From an uncultured Caulobacterales bacterium (GTDB lineage Bacteria; Pseudomonadota; Alphaproteobacteria; Caulobacterales; Caulobacteraceae), in assembly GCA_903840435.1 (NCBI GenBank), contig CAIMFV010000010.1, forward strand, positions 160,134-224,133: a DNA stretch of 64,000 nucleotides. The letters run 5' to 3'. The notes under the pieces were generated by a model that saw only the letters and a list, made by a program, of their open reading frames with translations, ran no database searches and was not told where the DNA came from. Position 1 is the stretch's first letter. Each line of letters starts with the position of its first letter. Position numbers and translations under genes: made by a program. Below, one piece after another: positions 55,117 through 63,862 of the stretch.

Positions 55117-55425
55117 TTAGGCTGCGCGTGTCAAGGGACGCGCGCGCGCGATGCGCTCACTCGACTTTGGGCTGTGCAATGCGTCCCAGAGGTCGTTCCG
55201 CCGCTGCACATTGAGCCAAAACTCGGCGCTATTGCCAAAAACGCGAGCTAGGATCAGCGCCGTCGCCGCCGTCACGGTCCGCCGATTATTGCAAAGCTCG
55301 TTGACGTGTTTGCGTTGAACGCCCATTGCCTCGGCCAAGGTCGCCTGGGTCAGGCCCATAGGCGTCAGAAATTCCTCCACCAGGATTTCGCCGACCGTCA
55401 CGGGCTTTCTCTGTGTTGTCAGCAT
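55117..55425 (-). CDS. higA: HigA-family antitoxin / XRE regulator
   Basis: Protein of 102 aa with the HigA/VapI layout: VGEILVEEFLTPMGLTQATLAEAMGV, then VQRKHVNELCNNRRTVTAATAL and FGNSAEFWLNVQRRNDLWDAL. The helix-turn-helix is complete. The start at 55425 (MLTTQRKP) is typical; an in-frame codon at 55440 would make it overlap the toxin gene. The toxin upstream seems broken, so this may be an orphan antitoxin. Confidence 0.88.
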   Translation of the reverse strand: MLTTQRKPVTVGEILVEEFLTPMGLTQATLAEAMGVQRKHVNELCNNRRTVTAATALILARVFGNSAEFWLNVQRRNDLWDALHSPKSSERIARARPLTRAA

Positions 55426-55436
55426 GTTACGCGCCT

Positions 55437-55692
55437 TCACCTATAGCTGTGGTCATCAAGATAAAGGCTCCTCGCTTCACCGCGCTCGCCATCCCAGCGA
55501 AAAATCAATCGCCATTGCCGGTTGATCCGGATCGAATGAAATTCAGCCAAACTTCCTTGGAGCCTCTCAAAGTGATTACCGGGAGGCGCGCGCAAGTCTT
55601 TATCTTGGGTTGCGTCGTCGATGAAGCGCCAACTTGGTCTCAAGGTTCACGTGATGAGGCCTGCAATTTTTTAGGCGGCAGTTTCGGAAACC
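55437..55692 (-). pseudogene. higB: HigB-family (RelE-like) toxin, probably frameshifted
   Basis: The open part (55437-55643, TTG start) encodes only the C-terminal two thirds of HigB: DKDLRAPPGNHFERLQGSL, then FHSIRINRQWRLIFRWDG and the YLDDHSYR end. The missing N-terminal part appears in another frame just upstream (GFRNCRLKNC ... HHVNLETKLALHRR), with the switch near 55605-55630 and a stop codon bounding it at 55693-55695. A normal HigB is about 92 aa; the intact frame is 68. The gene therefore looks inactivated by a frameshift, though an assembly error is possible. Confidence 0.6.
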
Positions 55693-55738
55693 TCAGCAGT
55701 CGCAATCGCTTGGATCAATGGAAGCGCCTTTCCGCCGC

Positions 55739-56806
55739 TTAAGCCACCATCCCTTCATCCAGTGGCTCGCCGCGCTTTAGATCGCGGGCGGCGCGGCGGC
55801 CCAAGACGTCGGGCAGGCGTTTAGGCGGCAGGCCAAAGCCCGGGCGGATGGAGCGGATATTGGCAGGGGTGAGGAGCGCTCCCGCCGCAATGTCTTCGAC
55901 CACATAGAGCGACCGGCGGAACTGGCGATTGTCGGTTTCGGTGGCGCCGCGTCGATAATCGGCCTCGCCCAAGGCTTCAAAAGCATGGGCGCAATCCGCG
56001 ACGAGGCGGCGAAGCTCGTCCGGCTCGAGGCTAAAGGCCGCGTCTGGTCCGCCGTCGGCGCGCGCAAGGGTGACGTGTTTCTCGATCAGAGCTGCGCCCA
56101 GGGCAATGGCGCTCACCGCGGCTGCCGTGCCCGGCGTATGGTCGGAAAGGCCGCTGACCCAGCCAAAATCCTTTGCCAGCCGGGGGATGGCGCGCAAATT
56201 GGCGTCGGCGAAACGGGCCGGATAGGCGCTGACACAGTGAAGGAGGGCAACGCCGCCGGCGCCCGCGGCCATCGCCGTCGCCACCGCCTCGCCAATTTCG
56301 GCTTCTGAGGTCATGCCGGTCGAAATGATCAAGGGCTTGCCGCTCCTCGCTGCACGGGCAATCAAAGGCAGATCAACTGCCTCAAACGAGGCAATCTTAA
56401 AGGCAGGGGCGTCGAGATCCTCTAACAGCGCGACCGCTGTTTCATCAAAGGGCGAGGAGAAGACGATCAGGCCGAGATCGCGGGCGCATTGAAACAGGCG
56501 CGCGTGCCAAGCATAGGGCGTGAAGGCCTCGCTATAGAGATCATGCAAGGTGCGACCGGCCCAAAGGCCGCTGGTCAGGCGAAAGCCCGGCCCGTCATGG
56601 TCTATCGTCAAGGTATCGGCGGTGTAGGTCTGGAGCTTGACGGCGCCCGCTCCGGCCTTGGCGCAGGCCTCGATCAGCCGCAAGGCGCGGTCGAGATCCC
56701 CATTGTGATTGCCTGACAGCTCGGCAATGACCAGGGGTGGCGCATCCAGGGCGACGCGTCGATCGCCAATCAAGATCGGCTTTGGGCTGGCAAGGGGTTC
56801 GGTCAC
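55739..56806 (-). CDS. pseI: Pseudaminic acid synthase (NeuB family)
   Basis: Enzyme of 355 aa condensing a 6-deoxy-di-N-acetyl altrose with phosphoenolpyruvate. The NeuB barrel shows IAELSGNHNGDLDRAL, AVKLQTYTADTLTID, FSSPFDETAVALLEDL and GLSDHTPGTAAAVSAIALGA. The C-terminal SAF domain has FRRSLYVVEDIAAG. The segment LYSEAFTPYAWH is characteristic of PseI rather than sialic acid synthase. The start is a GTG at 56806. Neighbouring pse genes support the assignment; the product usually decorates flagellin or surface glycans. Confidence 0.88.
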   Translation of the reverse strand: MTEPLASPKPILIGDRRVALDAPPLVIAELSGNHNGDLDRALRLIEACAKAGAGAVKLQTYTADTLTIDHDGPGFRLTSGLWAGRTLHDLYSEAFTPYAWHARLFQCARDLGLIVFSSPFDETAVALLEDLDAPAFKIASFEAVDLPLIARAARSGKPLIISTGMTSEAEIGEAVATAMAAGAGGVALLHCVSAYPARFADANLRAIPRLAKDFGWVSGLSDHTPGTAAAVSAIALGAALIEKHVTLARADGGPDAAFSLEPDELRRLVADCAHAFEALGEADYRRGATETDNRQFRRSLYVVEDIAAGALLTPANIRSIRPGFGLPPKRLPDVLGRRAARDLKRGEPLDEGMVA

Positions 56807-56905
56807 GGGATCGGTTCCAGACGGGGGGAGCGGGCGCTGTTAATTCTTAACCAAGCTCTCTTAACCTTCCGCAAAGGGTGCTGAAAGGCAGAAAGGCGCG
56901 AGACA

Positions 56906-57622
56906 ATGCTGGCCATCCTGCAAGCGAGAATGAGCTCGCGGCGCTTGCCGGGCAAGGTCATGCGCCCTTTAGCGGGAGCGCCGATGATCGGTCGCCAGAT
57001 CGAACGCCTGCAGCGGGCCAAGCGCTTGGACGGTGTCGTCCTCGCCACCAGCACGGATGCCAGTGATGATCCTCTCGTCGACTATGGCCAAGGGCTAGGG
57101 GTGCAGGTCTATCGCGGCGACCTCGATGACGTCATGGCCCGCTATCACGGCGCCTTACGGGCTGCTGGGCCGCCTGCGCATTTCTTGCGCTTGACGGCGG
57201 ACTGTCCTTTTGCCGATCCGGATGTGATTGATGCGGTGATCGCCCACCATCTGGGCGGCGATTTCGACTATACCCACAACTCGCCGGGTTGGACCTTTCC
57301 CAAGGGCTTGGATGTCGAGGCCTGTCGCTTCTCCGCTTTTGACCACGCCTTCCAGACCACGCACGACCCCTATGATCGCGAGCACGTCACTCCCTATCTC
57401 TATCGCCACCCCGACCAGTTTCGCATCGGCGTAGTCCAGCGAAGCCCGGCATTGCGCTGGCGCTGGACGGTCGATACGCGAGAAGACTACGCCTTTGTCG
57501 CCGCCGTCTATGCGGACCTCTATCCGAGAAAGCCCGATTTTCGTTTGGACGACATTGTCGCTTGGCAAGACGCCCATCCGGGCGCCGCCTTGCCGCATGA
57601 GGTTCCAGGAGGAGCGGCGTGA
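56906..57622 (+). CDS. SpsF-family cytidylyltransferase, probable CMP-pseudaminate synthase role
   Basis: Nucleotidyltransferase of 238 aa with ILQARMSSRRLPGKVM, the activated-sugar site VVLATSTDASDDPL, VYRGDLDDVMARYHGA and LRLTADCPFADPDV. This is the SpsF/COG1861 group, which replaces PseF in several pseudaminic acid loci. It is translationally coupled to the next gene (GTGA overlap). The role is inferred from family and position. Confidence 0.8.
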   Translation: MLAILQARMSSRRLPGKVMRPLAGAPMIGRQIERLQRAKRLDGVVLATSTDASDDPLVDYGQGLGVQVYRGDLDDVMARYHGALRAAGPPAHFLRLTADCPFADPDVIDAVIAHHLGGDFDYTHNSPGWTFPKGLDVEACRFSAFDHAFQTTHDPYDREHVTPYLYRHPDQFRIGVVQRSPALRWRWTVDTREDYAFVAAVYADLYPRKPDFRLDDIVAWQDAHPGAALPHEVPGGAA

Positions 57623-58200
57623 GCGTCGGGTTGCGCCCTCTGGCTTTGGCCGACGCCGATCAGGTGCTCGCCTGGCGCAATAGCCCCGCCGTGGCGCCCT
57701 ATATGTATAGCGAGGGCCAAATTAGCCCAGATACCCATGCCGCCTTCATGCAGGCGGCGCTTCATCTTCCTGACCGGGCCTATTGGGTAATTCTGTGGCA
57801 GGGGGAGGCGGTCGGGCTTGCCAATCTCGCCCGCATCGATCTCGCCTGCCGCAAGTGCGACTGGGCCTATTATCTGGCCGATCCCCGCACCCGGGGCCAA
57901 GGGGTAGGGCAGGCGGTTGAGTTCGCCGTGCTTGACCATGTGTTTCACGCCCTGAAGCTGAATAAGCTTTGGTGCGAGGTATTTCTCGATAATGAGGCCG
58001 TCTGGCGGCTGCATGAAAGGTTCGGTTTTGTGCGTGAGGCGCTGTTTCGCGCCCATGTGATCAAGGACGGCACGCCGCGCGATGTGGTTGGCCTTGGCCT
58101 CCTTGCGGCGGACTGGCCACAGGCGCGGGCGGACGCCTTGGCGCGATTTGCCGAAAAGGGGCTTAAGCCCGCCCGCCTGGTTGCGCCAAAAGCCCGCTGA
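57619..58200 (+). CDS. pseH: GNAT N-acetyltransferase, PseH type
   Basis: Acetyltransferase of 193 aa. The GNAT motif A is around DPRTRGQGVGQAVEFAVLD, with LNKLWCEVFLDNEAVWRLHERFGF further on. RPLALADADQVLAWRNSPAVAPYM is characteristic of PseH, which acetylates the 4-amino group of the altrosamine intermediate. The GTG start overlaps the preceding stop. Its 3' end overlaps pseG on the opposite strand by 38 bp. Confidence 0.87.
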   Translation: MSVGLRPLALADADQVLAWRNSPAVAPYMYSEGQISPDTHAAFMQAALHLPDRAYWVILWQGEAVGLANLARIDLACRKCDWAYYLADPRTRGQGVGQAVEFAVLDHVFHALKLNKLWCEVFLDNEAVWRLHERFGFVREALFRAHVIKDGTPRDVVGLGLLAADWPQARADALARFAEKGLKPARLVAPKAR

Positions 58201-59218
58201 TCGCTTCGGCCACCCGCTCTGGGCCGCGCCCGTCACACAGGGACGCTAAACGATTGCCCCGTTCGGTGCGCAGCTCGGGCGTGCTTAGTCTCACGAGGGC
58301 GGCGCGGAATTGATCGTCAAAGTCGGCGGCGGAAAGATCGCAAGCCTCGACATAACCGCCAGCGGCCAAGCGTTCGATCAGCTCGCGCTGATTGTCCGCC
58401 ACCACCACGGCCAGATTGGCAAGTCCAACGCTGGCCCGCTCCCAAATTCCGGAGCCGCCGGCGCCAATAGCGAGGTCAGCGCCACGCATCAGCCCTGCTT
58501 GCCCCTGGGCGTCGACGTGCAGGCGCACCCGCAGGTCTCGGGCGCTCAGACTTGCCAGAAGGGGCAGGCTGGTCGCGTCGGCACTGACTGCCACCTCGAT
58601 GCGGACGGCGGGAATTTCAGCCAAGGTTAAACTGACCGCGCGGGCGGTAATCCCGGCCACGTCAGACAGGCCAAAAGACAGAAAAATTCGGTCGATCTGG
58701 GCCGAAGCCTTGGCGGGCCGCTCCAGTCGGGTGGCGCGAAATTCCGGTCTGACCAGCGCATATTGCGGTCCGGCCAGCACGGTCGCGCCGGGACAGAGCG
58801 ACCGATAGGCCTCCGCCGAACGGCCAAAGGTTGGGTCAATAATCAGGTCGGCGCGATGCGGACGATTGGCCAGATCGTCGATCACCACAATGCGCCGCAC
58901 CACCCGACGCCAGACCGCCTCCATCGTCGCGTCGAGCGCGTAGGAATCGACCAACAAGAGGTCGGGCGACTGGGTCGCGGTGATCACGCCCAGATCCGCC
59001 GCCGAGCGGCACGGCAACACTTCGAATGGCGCTGCAAAACGGCGCATCAGAGCCACACCTTCCGGGCCCACCGCAAAGCGCACCTGCGCGCCCCGCTGGG
59101 TCAAGGCGTCGGCCAAGGTCAGACAGCGCATCACATGGCCGCCCCCGACGCCAGCACCGGAATGGGGCGCGGCCAAAATGGTCTTGCCAAAAAGACTGTT
59201 CGTCACGCCAACATCCAT
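58163..59218 (-). CDS. pseG: UDP-2,4-diacetamido-2,4,6-trideoxy-altropyranose hydrolase
   Basis: GT-B-fold hydrolase of 351 aa that releases UDP before the PseI step. GVGGGHVMRCLTLADAL is the conserved glycine-rich start with the catalytic His. LLLVDSYALDATME, VVIDDLANRPHRADLIIDP and GAGGSGIWERASVGL follow. With pseI, pseH and the cytidylyltransferase this gives four of six pathway steps. pseB and pseC are not in the window. Confidence 0.88.
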   Translation of the reverse strand: MDVGVTNSLFGKTILAAPHSGAGVGGGHVMRCLTLADALTQRGAQVRFAVGPEGVALMRRFAAPFEVLPCRSAADLGVITATQSPDLLLVDSYALDATMEAVWRRVVRRIVVIDDLANRPHRADLIIDPTFGRSAEAYRSLCPGATVLAGPQYALVRPEFRATRLERPAKASAQIDRIFLSFGLSDVAGITARAVSLTLAEIPAVRIEVAVSADATSLPLLASLSARDLRVRLHVDAQGQAGLMRGADLAIGAGGSGIWERASVGLANLAVVVADNQRELIERLAAGGYVEACDLSAADFDDQFRAALVRLSTPELRTERGNRLASLCDGRGPERVAEAISGLLAQPGGRA

Positions 59219-59444
59219 AGCGACCCGACGCCGCCCTGCTCTTTAAAGGCAAGGTCTGGGCGAAATGACAAGCATCTGTTATAAGAGAGAAAGACGACCG
59301 GACGTTTTAGCGGAAGCGGGAGACTTCAAGCCTCCATCTTGCGCAGCGCATCGGATTTCCCTATTGTCTTTCGCCGGTTGTTCGCGCCCGCAACCCTCGC
59401 ATCATTTCCGACCTCCCCTGGGGCGCCTGAGCTCACTGTCCGCA

Positions 59445-59918
59445 ATGGAAAAAGTGCCAATGACCGCCGAGGGCTATCGCTCCCTCGACGAAGAACTAAA
59501 GCGTCTCAAGTCCGTGGAGAGACCGGCTGTCATCGCCGCCATCTCTGAGGCGAGAAGCCATGGCGATCTTTCAGAGAACGCTGAATACCATGCTGCGAAA
59601 GAGCGGCAGGGCTGGATTGAAGGCCGAATCGCCGAGATCGAAGACAAGATGAGCCGCGCCCAGGTCATCGACCTGTCGAAGCTGTCGGGTAATCAGGTCA
59701 AGTTCGGCGCCACGGTCACCGTCTATGACGAAGACACCGAAGAAGAGGCCCGCTATCAGGTGGTGGGCGAGCATGAGGCAGACGTCAAACGCGGCAAGCT
59801 GTCTCTGACCTCGCCCCTGGCGCGCGCCATGATCGGCAAGGCTTCGGGCGACGTGTTCGAGGTGCAAACGCCTGCGGGCGTCAAGGCCTATGAAATCGTC
59901 AAGGTCGAGTGGGTCTGA
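59445..59918 (+). CDS. greA: Transcription elongation factor GreA
   Basis: Cleavage factor of 157 aa that rescues backtracked RNA polymerase. The N-terminal coiled coil ([17 protein letters not shown] to [10 protein letters not shown]) has the acidic tip [16 protein letters not shown]. The C-terminal FKBP-like domain has [13 protein letters not shown] and [18 protein letters not shown]. The start at 59445 ([10 protein letters not shown]) gives the family length; an open frame upstream is not conserved. Confidence 0.96.
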   Translation: MEKVPMTAEGYRSLDEELKRLKSVERPAVIAAISEARSHGDLSENAEYHAAKERQGWIEGRIAEIEDKMSRAQVIDLSKLSGNQVKFGATVTVYDEDTEEEARYQVVGEHEADVKRGKLSLTSPLARAMIGKASGDVFEVQTPAGVKAYEIVKVEWV

Positions 59919-60976
59919 CTTCGGTCGCGCCTGAGCCCCAACCCGGCACGACCCGCTCCACGCCTCTGCGCATATGGGTGGTGAGCGACGGGCGGGCAGG
60001 CATCGAAAATCAAGCCCTGGGTCTGGCTGAAGCCATAGCAGAGCTGCGCCCGGCTGAGATCGTTGTCAAACGCCTACTTTGGCCCAGATGGGCGCGGCGG
60101 ATTCCGTCCCGCTTGCTTCCCGCTAGCCCAAGGTTTTTGCACGCCGGCCGCGCGGACTTTCAGCCCCCCTGGCCGGATCTTTGGATTGGTAATGGCCGCG
60201 CTTCCTTGCCCCTGTCCATCGGCGTGCGACGGTGGTCGAAGGGCGAGACCTTTGTCGTGCAACTGCAAGACCCCTTGAGGCCAAGTCGCCTGTTCGATCT
60301 GGTTATCCCGCCCTCCCATGATGGGCTGGTGGGCGATAATGTCTTTCCCATCTTAGGTACGCCCCACCGGGTGACCAGCGCCCGGTTAGATCTGGCCTTG
60401 GCTGAATTTGCCGACCGCGTGGCGAAGCTTCCGCATCCCCGTGTGGCTGTTCTGATTGGCGGGAAGGCCAAGGCCTATGGCCTGTCACCGGCTCGGGCTG
60501 AGGCGTTGGCCCGGACGATTCGCCAAGCCGTGGTGGAGTGCGGCGGCGCCTTGATGATGACCTTTTCCCGACGCACGCCGAACCCAGCCCGCCGCATCCT
60601 GACCGAGGCTTTGCAAGACCTGCCAGGGTGGATCTGGGACGATACGGGCGACAATCCGTTCTTCGCCTTTCTCGCCGCCGCCGACGCCATTTTGGTCACC
60701 GAAGATTCGGCCAATATGCCCGCCGAGGCGGCCGCCACCGGCAAACCGGTCTATCTCCTGCCGATGGATGGCGGCCAACCGCGCCGCGCCCGCTTCCATC
60801 AGGCCCTGCAAGCCGCCGGCGTCACCCGTCCCTTTTCCGGCAAGATCGATAGCTGGACCTATGAACCTTTGCGCGAAACCGAGCGGGCCGCGCGCGAAGT
60901 TCTGCGACGATTTGCAATACGCCAACACGAAATGGTCTTATTCCGGTCTTCGGCTCGCCGCATGGGCGAAGGATAA
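59909..60976 (+). CDS. ELM1/GtrOC1-like protein (mitochondrial fission ELM1 family)
   Basis: Protein of 355 aa with [21 protein letters not shown] at the N-terminus, then [54 protein letters not shown] and [22 protein letters not shown]. This GT-B-like family is common in alphaproteobacteria next to greA or surface polysaccharide genes and is related to plant ELM1; its bacterial function is not established. The GTG start overlaps greA by 10 bp. The last 20 or so residues (after REVLRRF) look atypical and may come from repeat DNA entering the 3' end. Confidence 0.8.
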   Translation: MGLTSVAPEPQPGTTRSTPLRIWVVSDGRAGIENQALGLAEAIAELRPAEIVVKRLLWPRWARRIPSRLLPASPRFLHAGRADFQPPWPDLWIGNGRASLPLSIGVRRWSKGETFVVQLQDPLRPSRLFDLVIPPSHDGLVGDNVFPILGTPHRVTSARLDLALAEFADRVAKLPHPRVAVLIGGKAKAYGLSPARAEALARTIRQAVVECGGALMMTFSRRTPNPARRILTEALQDLPGWIWDDTGDNPFFAFLAAADAILVTEDSANMPAEAAATGKPVYLLPMDGGQPRRARFHQALQAAGVTRPFSGKIDSWTYEPLRETERAAREVLRRFAIRQHEMVLFRSSARRMGEG

Positions 60977-61117
60977 GGTCAGTGTCGATCAGGTCGGGCC
61001 TCGGTCCCGGCGCCTGAACAGCCCCCCCCCAAGCCTCCCGGATTGCCGGTCCGGCCTGATCGACGCACCCCCTCAAAATTTGGCACGCAAAAATTCTTCG
61101 CAGTTATGCGCGGGAAG

Positions 61118-61170
61118 GATTGAGCACCTCCCCAAAAACCGCTCCCCCCGGCGAAGGCCGGGGTCCAGGG
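61118..61170. repeat. 53-bp direct repeat, copy 1
   Basis: Begins gattgagcacctcccc and ends ccggggtccaggg. It includes the palindrome-like ccccggcgaaggccgggg core. It matches 61293-61345 with a single base difference. A further shared block (cgccggtatgagcggat) follows each copy's neighbourhood at about 61213 and 61274. Confidence 0.88.
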
Positions 61171-61292
61171 GGTGGCCCGCAGACAGTTGGGATGATCTTC
61201 TGGATACCGGCCTACGCCGGTATGAGCGGATATAATTGAAAACACGCACCTTTCCGCCGCTCGTCCTGGCCTGCGCCGGTATGAGCGGATGG

Positions 61293-61345
61293 GATTGAGC
61301 ACCTCCCTAAAAACCGCTCCCCCCGGCGAAGGCCGGGGTCCAGGG
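61293..61345. repeat. 53-bp direct repeat, copy 2
   Basis: Second copy, 175 bp downstream of the first, one mismatch (c to t in the cctccc run). The ccggcgaaggccgg core resembles the interspersed palindromes common in alphaproteobacterial intergenic DNA. Confidence 0.88.
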
Positions 61346-61379
61346 ACGGGCCTGCTGAGGGTTGGGATGGCCCCCAGGA

Positions 61380-61741
61380 TCCTAACCGGGGCGATTGGCG
61401 TCAACGCAGAGTTCGGTGACGGCGACATCCGCAACACAATTCCGCGTTTCACGCCCGACGCCATCCGCCACAATCGGGCGCTGGTCGAGCTCTTGGCCGA
61501 GCTTGGTCGGGACCTCGCGGCGACGCCCGGCCAGGTCGCGTTGGCCTGGTTGATGGCGCAAAAGCCGTGGATCGTCCCCATCCCTGGGACCAGCAAGGTC
61601 CACCGGCTTGAAGAAAACACCGCCGCCGCCTCGATCGCCCTATCGCCAGCCGACCTCGCGCGGATTGAAGACGCCGCGGGCAAGGTAAAGATCGAAGGTG
61701 AGCGCTATCCGCCAGCCCTGATGAAGCAGGCGCAGAAATAA
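61380..61741 (+). pseudogene. Aldo/keto reductase, C-terminal remnant
   Basis: About 120 codons matching only the last third of an aldo/keto reductase: RILTGAIGVNAEFGDGDIRN, then IPRFTPDAIRHNRALVELL, QVALAWLMAQKPWIVPIPGT (NADP-binding strand) and the end KIEGERYPPALMKQAQK. The N-terminal two thirds, including the catalytic Asp, Tyr, Lys and His, is absent. In its place is the repeat region, so a deletion at or near the repeats probably removed it. Confidence 0.8.
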
Positions 61742-61952
61742 GGCGCACCGCCCCCCCCTCGGGTAAGGCGAGCGGTTGTGCGCTGAGGACAGCTGGGACA
61801 GTCGCCCCTCTCCCGCTCCATCGGCCAGCGCCACGGGAGATGCGGCCGTGCGGGGGGCGCGGCGTGCCGATGATGGTGCGCGATAATGGCTACTGGGCCT
61901 TTGCCGCCCAAGTCGTGGTCACGTCCTCGACTGGCGAGGCGAAGGCAAGACC

Positions 61953-63862
61953 TTAGTCGCGGACTGACAAGGTGAGATGCGCTGACCGGGCCGCACCGAC
62001 ATTGACGTGATTATCGTCGACGCCGTCGTAATAGTGTGCACCGAAAACGTTCTGAATGTTGAGCTGCAGGCTGACACCGGCGCGGACCTGGTAGCGTGCG
62101 AGTGCCGATACAGTGGCGAAGCCCGGAATCCGCTGCAGATAACCGTTGGCATCTCGGAACGAGGTGGGCGCGCGGCTTGAAGACTGGTCAAACGCCCCGC
62201 CGATGGTAAGCGTCGAGGTTAGGTCATAGGTCGAGAAGAGCCGGACACTGTTCCGGGGAGCATTTTGCAGCGGCTGGCGCAGATCCGCATTCTTTGAGGA
62301 AATGATCTGCGCGTCGAGATAGGTATAGCCAGCGAGCACTAACCAACGCGGCGTCACCCGGCCTTGGGCGAGCAACTCAACGCCTTGGCTTCTGGCCGTA
62401 CCCGCCAAGGTCGTCACGGTTGGATCCAGCGGCGAAGTTTCGCGATAATTAGTCTGGACGGTCCGAAACATGGCGGCGGATACCAGGGCGGACCGATGCA
62501 ATTCCCATTTCCAGCCCGCCTCGACAGTCTGATTTCGCTCCGAGGCCAAATCTGCGTTTGAGGCGCTCAGGGACAGGCCCTCAGCGGACGGGTCGAATGA
62601 GGTGCCCCACATGAGATAGAGACGCGCCGCTTGGGCGGGCTTGTAAATCAGGGCGGCGCGAAAGGATGGCTCATTGTCCGTGTGGTCAAGCTTAACGGAC
62701 GTCGGAACGGAATTGGCATAATGGGCGGCGAACCGATCGAAGCGGACGACGCCCTCGGCCTCGAAGACCTTCCCCCATTCCACAGTATCGCCGAGATAGA
62801 CGCCAGCCGTGTCGGCGGAGAACCGGACATCCGACTTGGTTGACACGCTTCCGCTGAACGCCGTCGCCGCATAGGGGTCAATCAGGGTTGTCCCGGGGAC
62901 ATTGGCGTATCGGTAGGTCGTTGGATTGGAGGTCTGGTGCCCGGTCTCGCCGCCAAGCACCAACTTATGCGTTATGCCCCATAGGACAAATCGTCCCGAG
63001 AGACTGGCCTGATCATCAAGGAGACTCTCCGTCGAGGTCACGCCTCGCACCGTGCGTGCGACAGAGATGGACGCTTCCGGTGTTCCCGGCAGGACCAAGG
63101 CAGCAACCCCGGGCTCGGTGGCGCGGAAGCTGCGGTCGAACACGGCGTAGCGCAGTTGATTGCGGACCTGCCACGTCTTATCGAGCTGACTGCGAACCTC
63201 AAAGGTCGCCATGTCGACAGTGTCGCGGGAATAGTCGTTCTTAAAACCATAGAAAGACCGCCAGGTCCCGTCCGCTGGATGACTGATTTTCACCGGATTG
63301 ATGATGTCGAGCCAAGGAACACCATAGTCAGGCCGACCCCAGTCGAACTGGTGGAGAACCCCGAGCGTTAGCTGGGTGGGCGTTCCAAGTCCGAAGCTGA
63401 TCATGGGCGAAAGGGCGCCCCGCTGGCTATAGACCTCGTCCCGCCCGGCGGTTCCCGAGCTATGCAACATGGCATTGACCCTTAGAGCCGAGGCTGCAGA
63501 CAAGGGTAGGTTCCGATCCGTCGTCATTCGGGCCAGGGCATCGGTACCGGCCGTGACGTCGGCGGTCTGGAAGGCCTGCAGGGCCGGTTTCTTGCTCAAA
63601 GAGTTGACAGCGCCGCCGGTGGAGCCTCGGCCAAACAGGACCGAGGATGGACCGGTCAGCACCTCGACGGTCTCCAAATCAAAGGCGTCCCGGTAGTAGC
63701 GACCGATGTCCAGCTGTCCGTCGCGATAGAGGTCGTTACGCGCGCTGAAGCCGCGGATGGCCACATTGGTTCCTTGGCCGCTGTCCTCGTCGGCATGGGC
63801 GCTCACGCTGGGATCGAACCGCAGGACATCGCGCAGGTCGCTGACGCCTTGAAGCGAAACCC
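61953..63862 (-). pseudogene. TonB-dependent siderophore-type receptor, 5' end cut off by an IS element
   Basis: About 636 codons of a catecholate/FhuA-type receptor. The plug begins mid-domain at LQGVSDLRDVLRFDPSVS and continues with TNVAIRGFSARNDLYRDGQ, VEVLTGPSSVLFGRGSTGGAVN and a full barrel. The signal peptide, TonB box and first plug strands are missing: reading upstream, homology stops around 63860, where IS30-like sequence starts. The barrel ends HLTLSVRD, without the usual terminal aromatic residue. The remaining 5' part may lie beyond the IS, outside the window. Confidence 0.78.

Larger units (their letters stand above)
60977..61379. other. 403-bp intergenic repeat region
   Basis: No intact gene was seen. 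The stretch holds two 53-bp direct repeats (listed separately) and palindromes of the ccccggcgaaggccgggg type. It ends where the aldo/keto reductase remnant begins. Confidence 0.7.

Noticed and set aside
55413..55742. Plus-strand 109-codon frame opposite higB
   Set aside because: It is antisense to the HigB homology and shares no features with known proteins.
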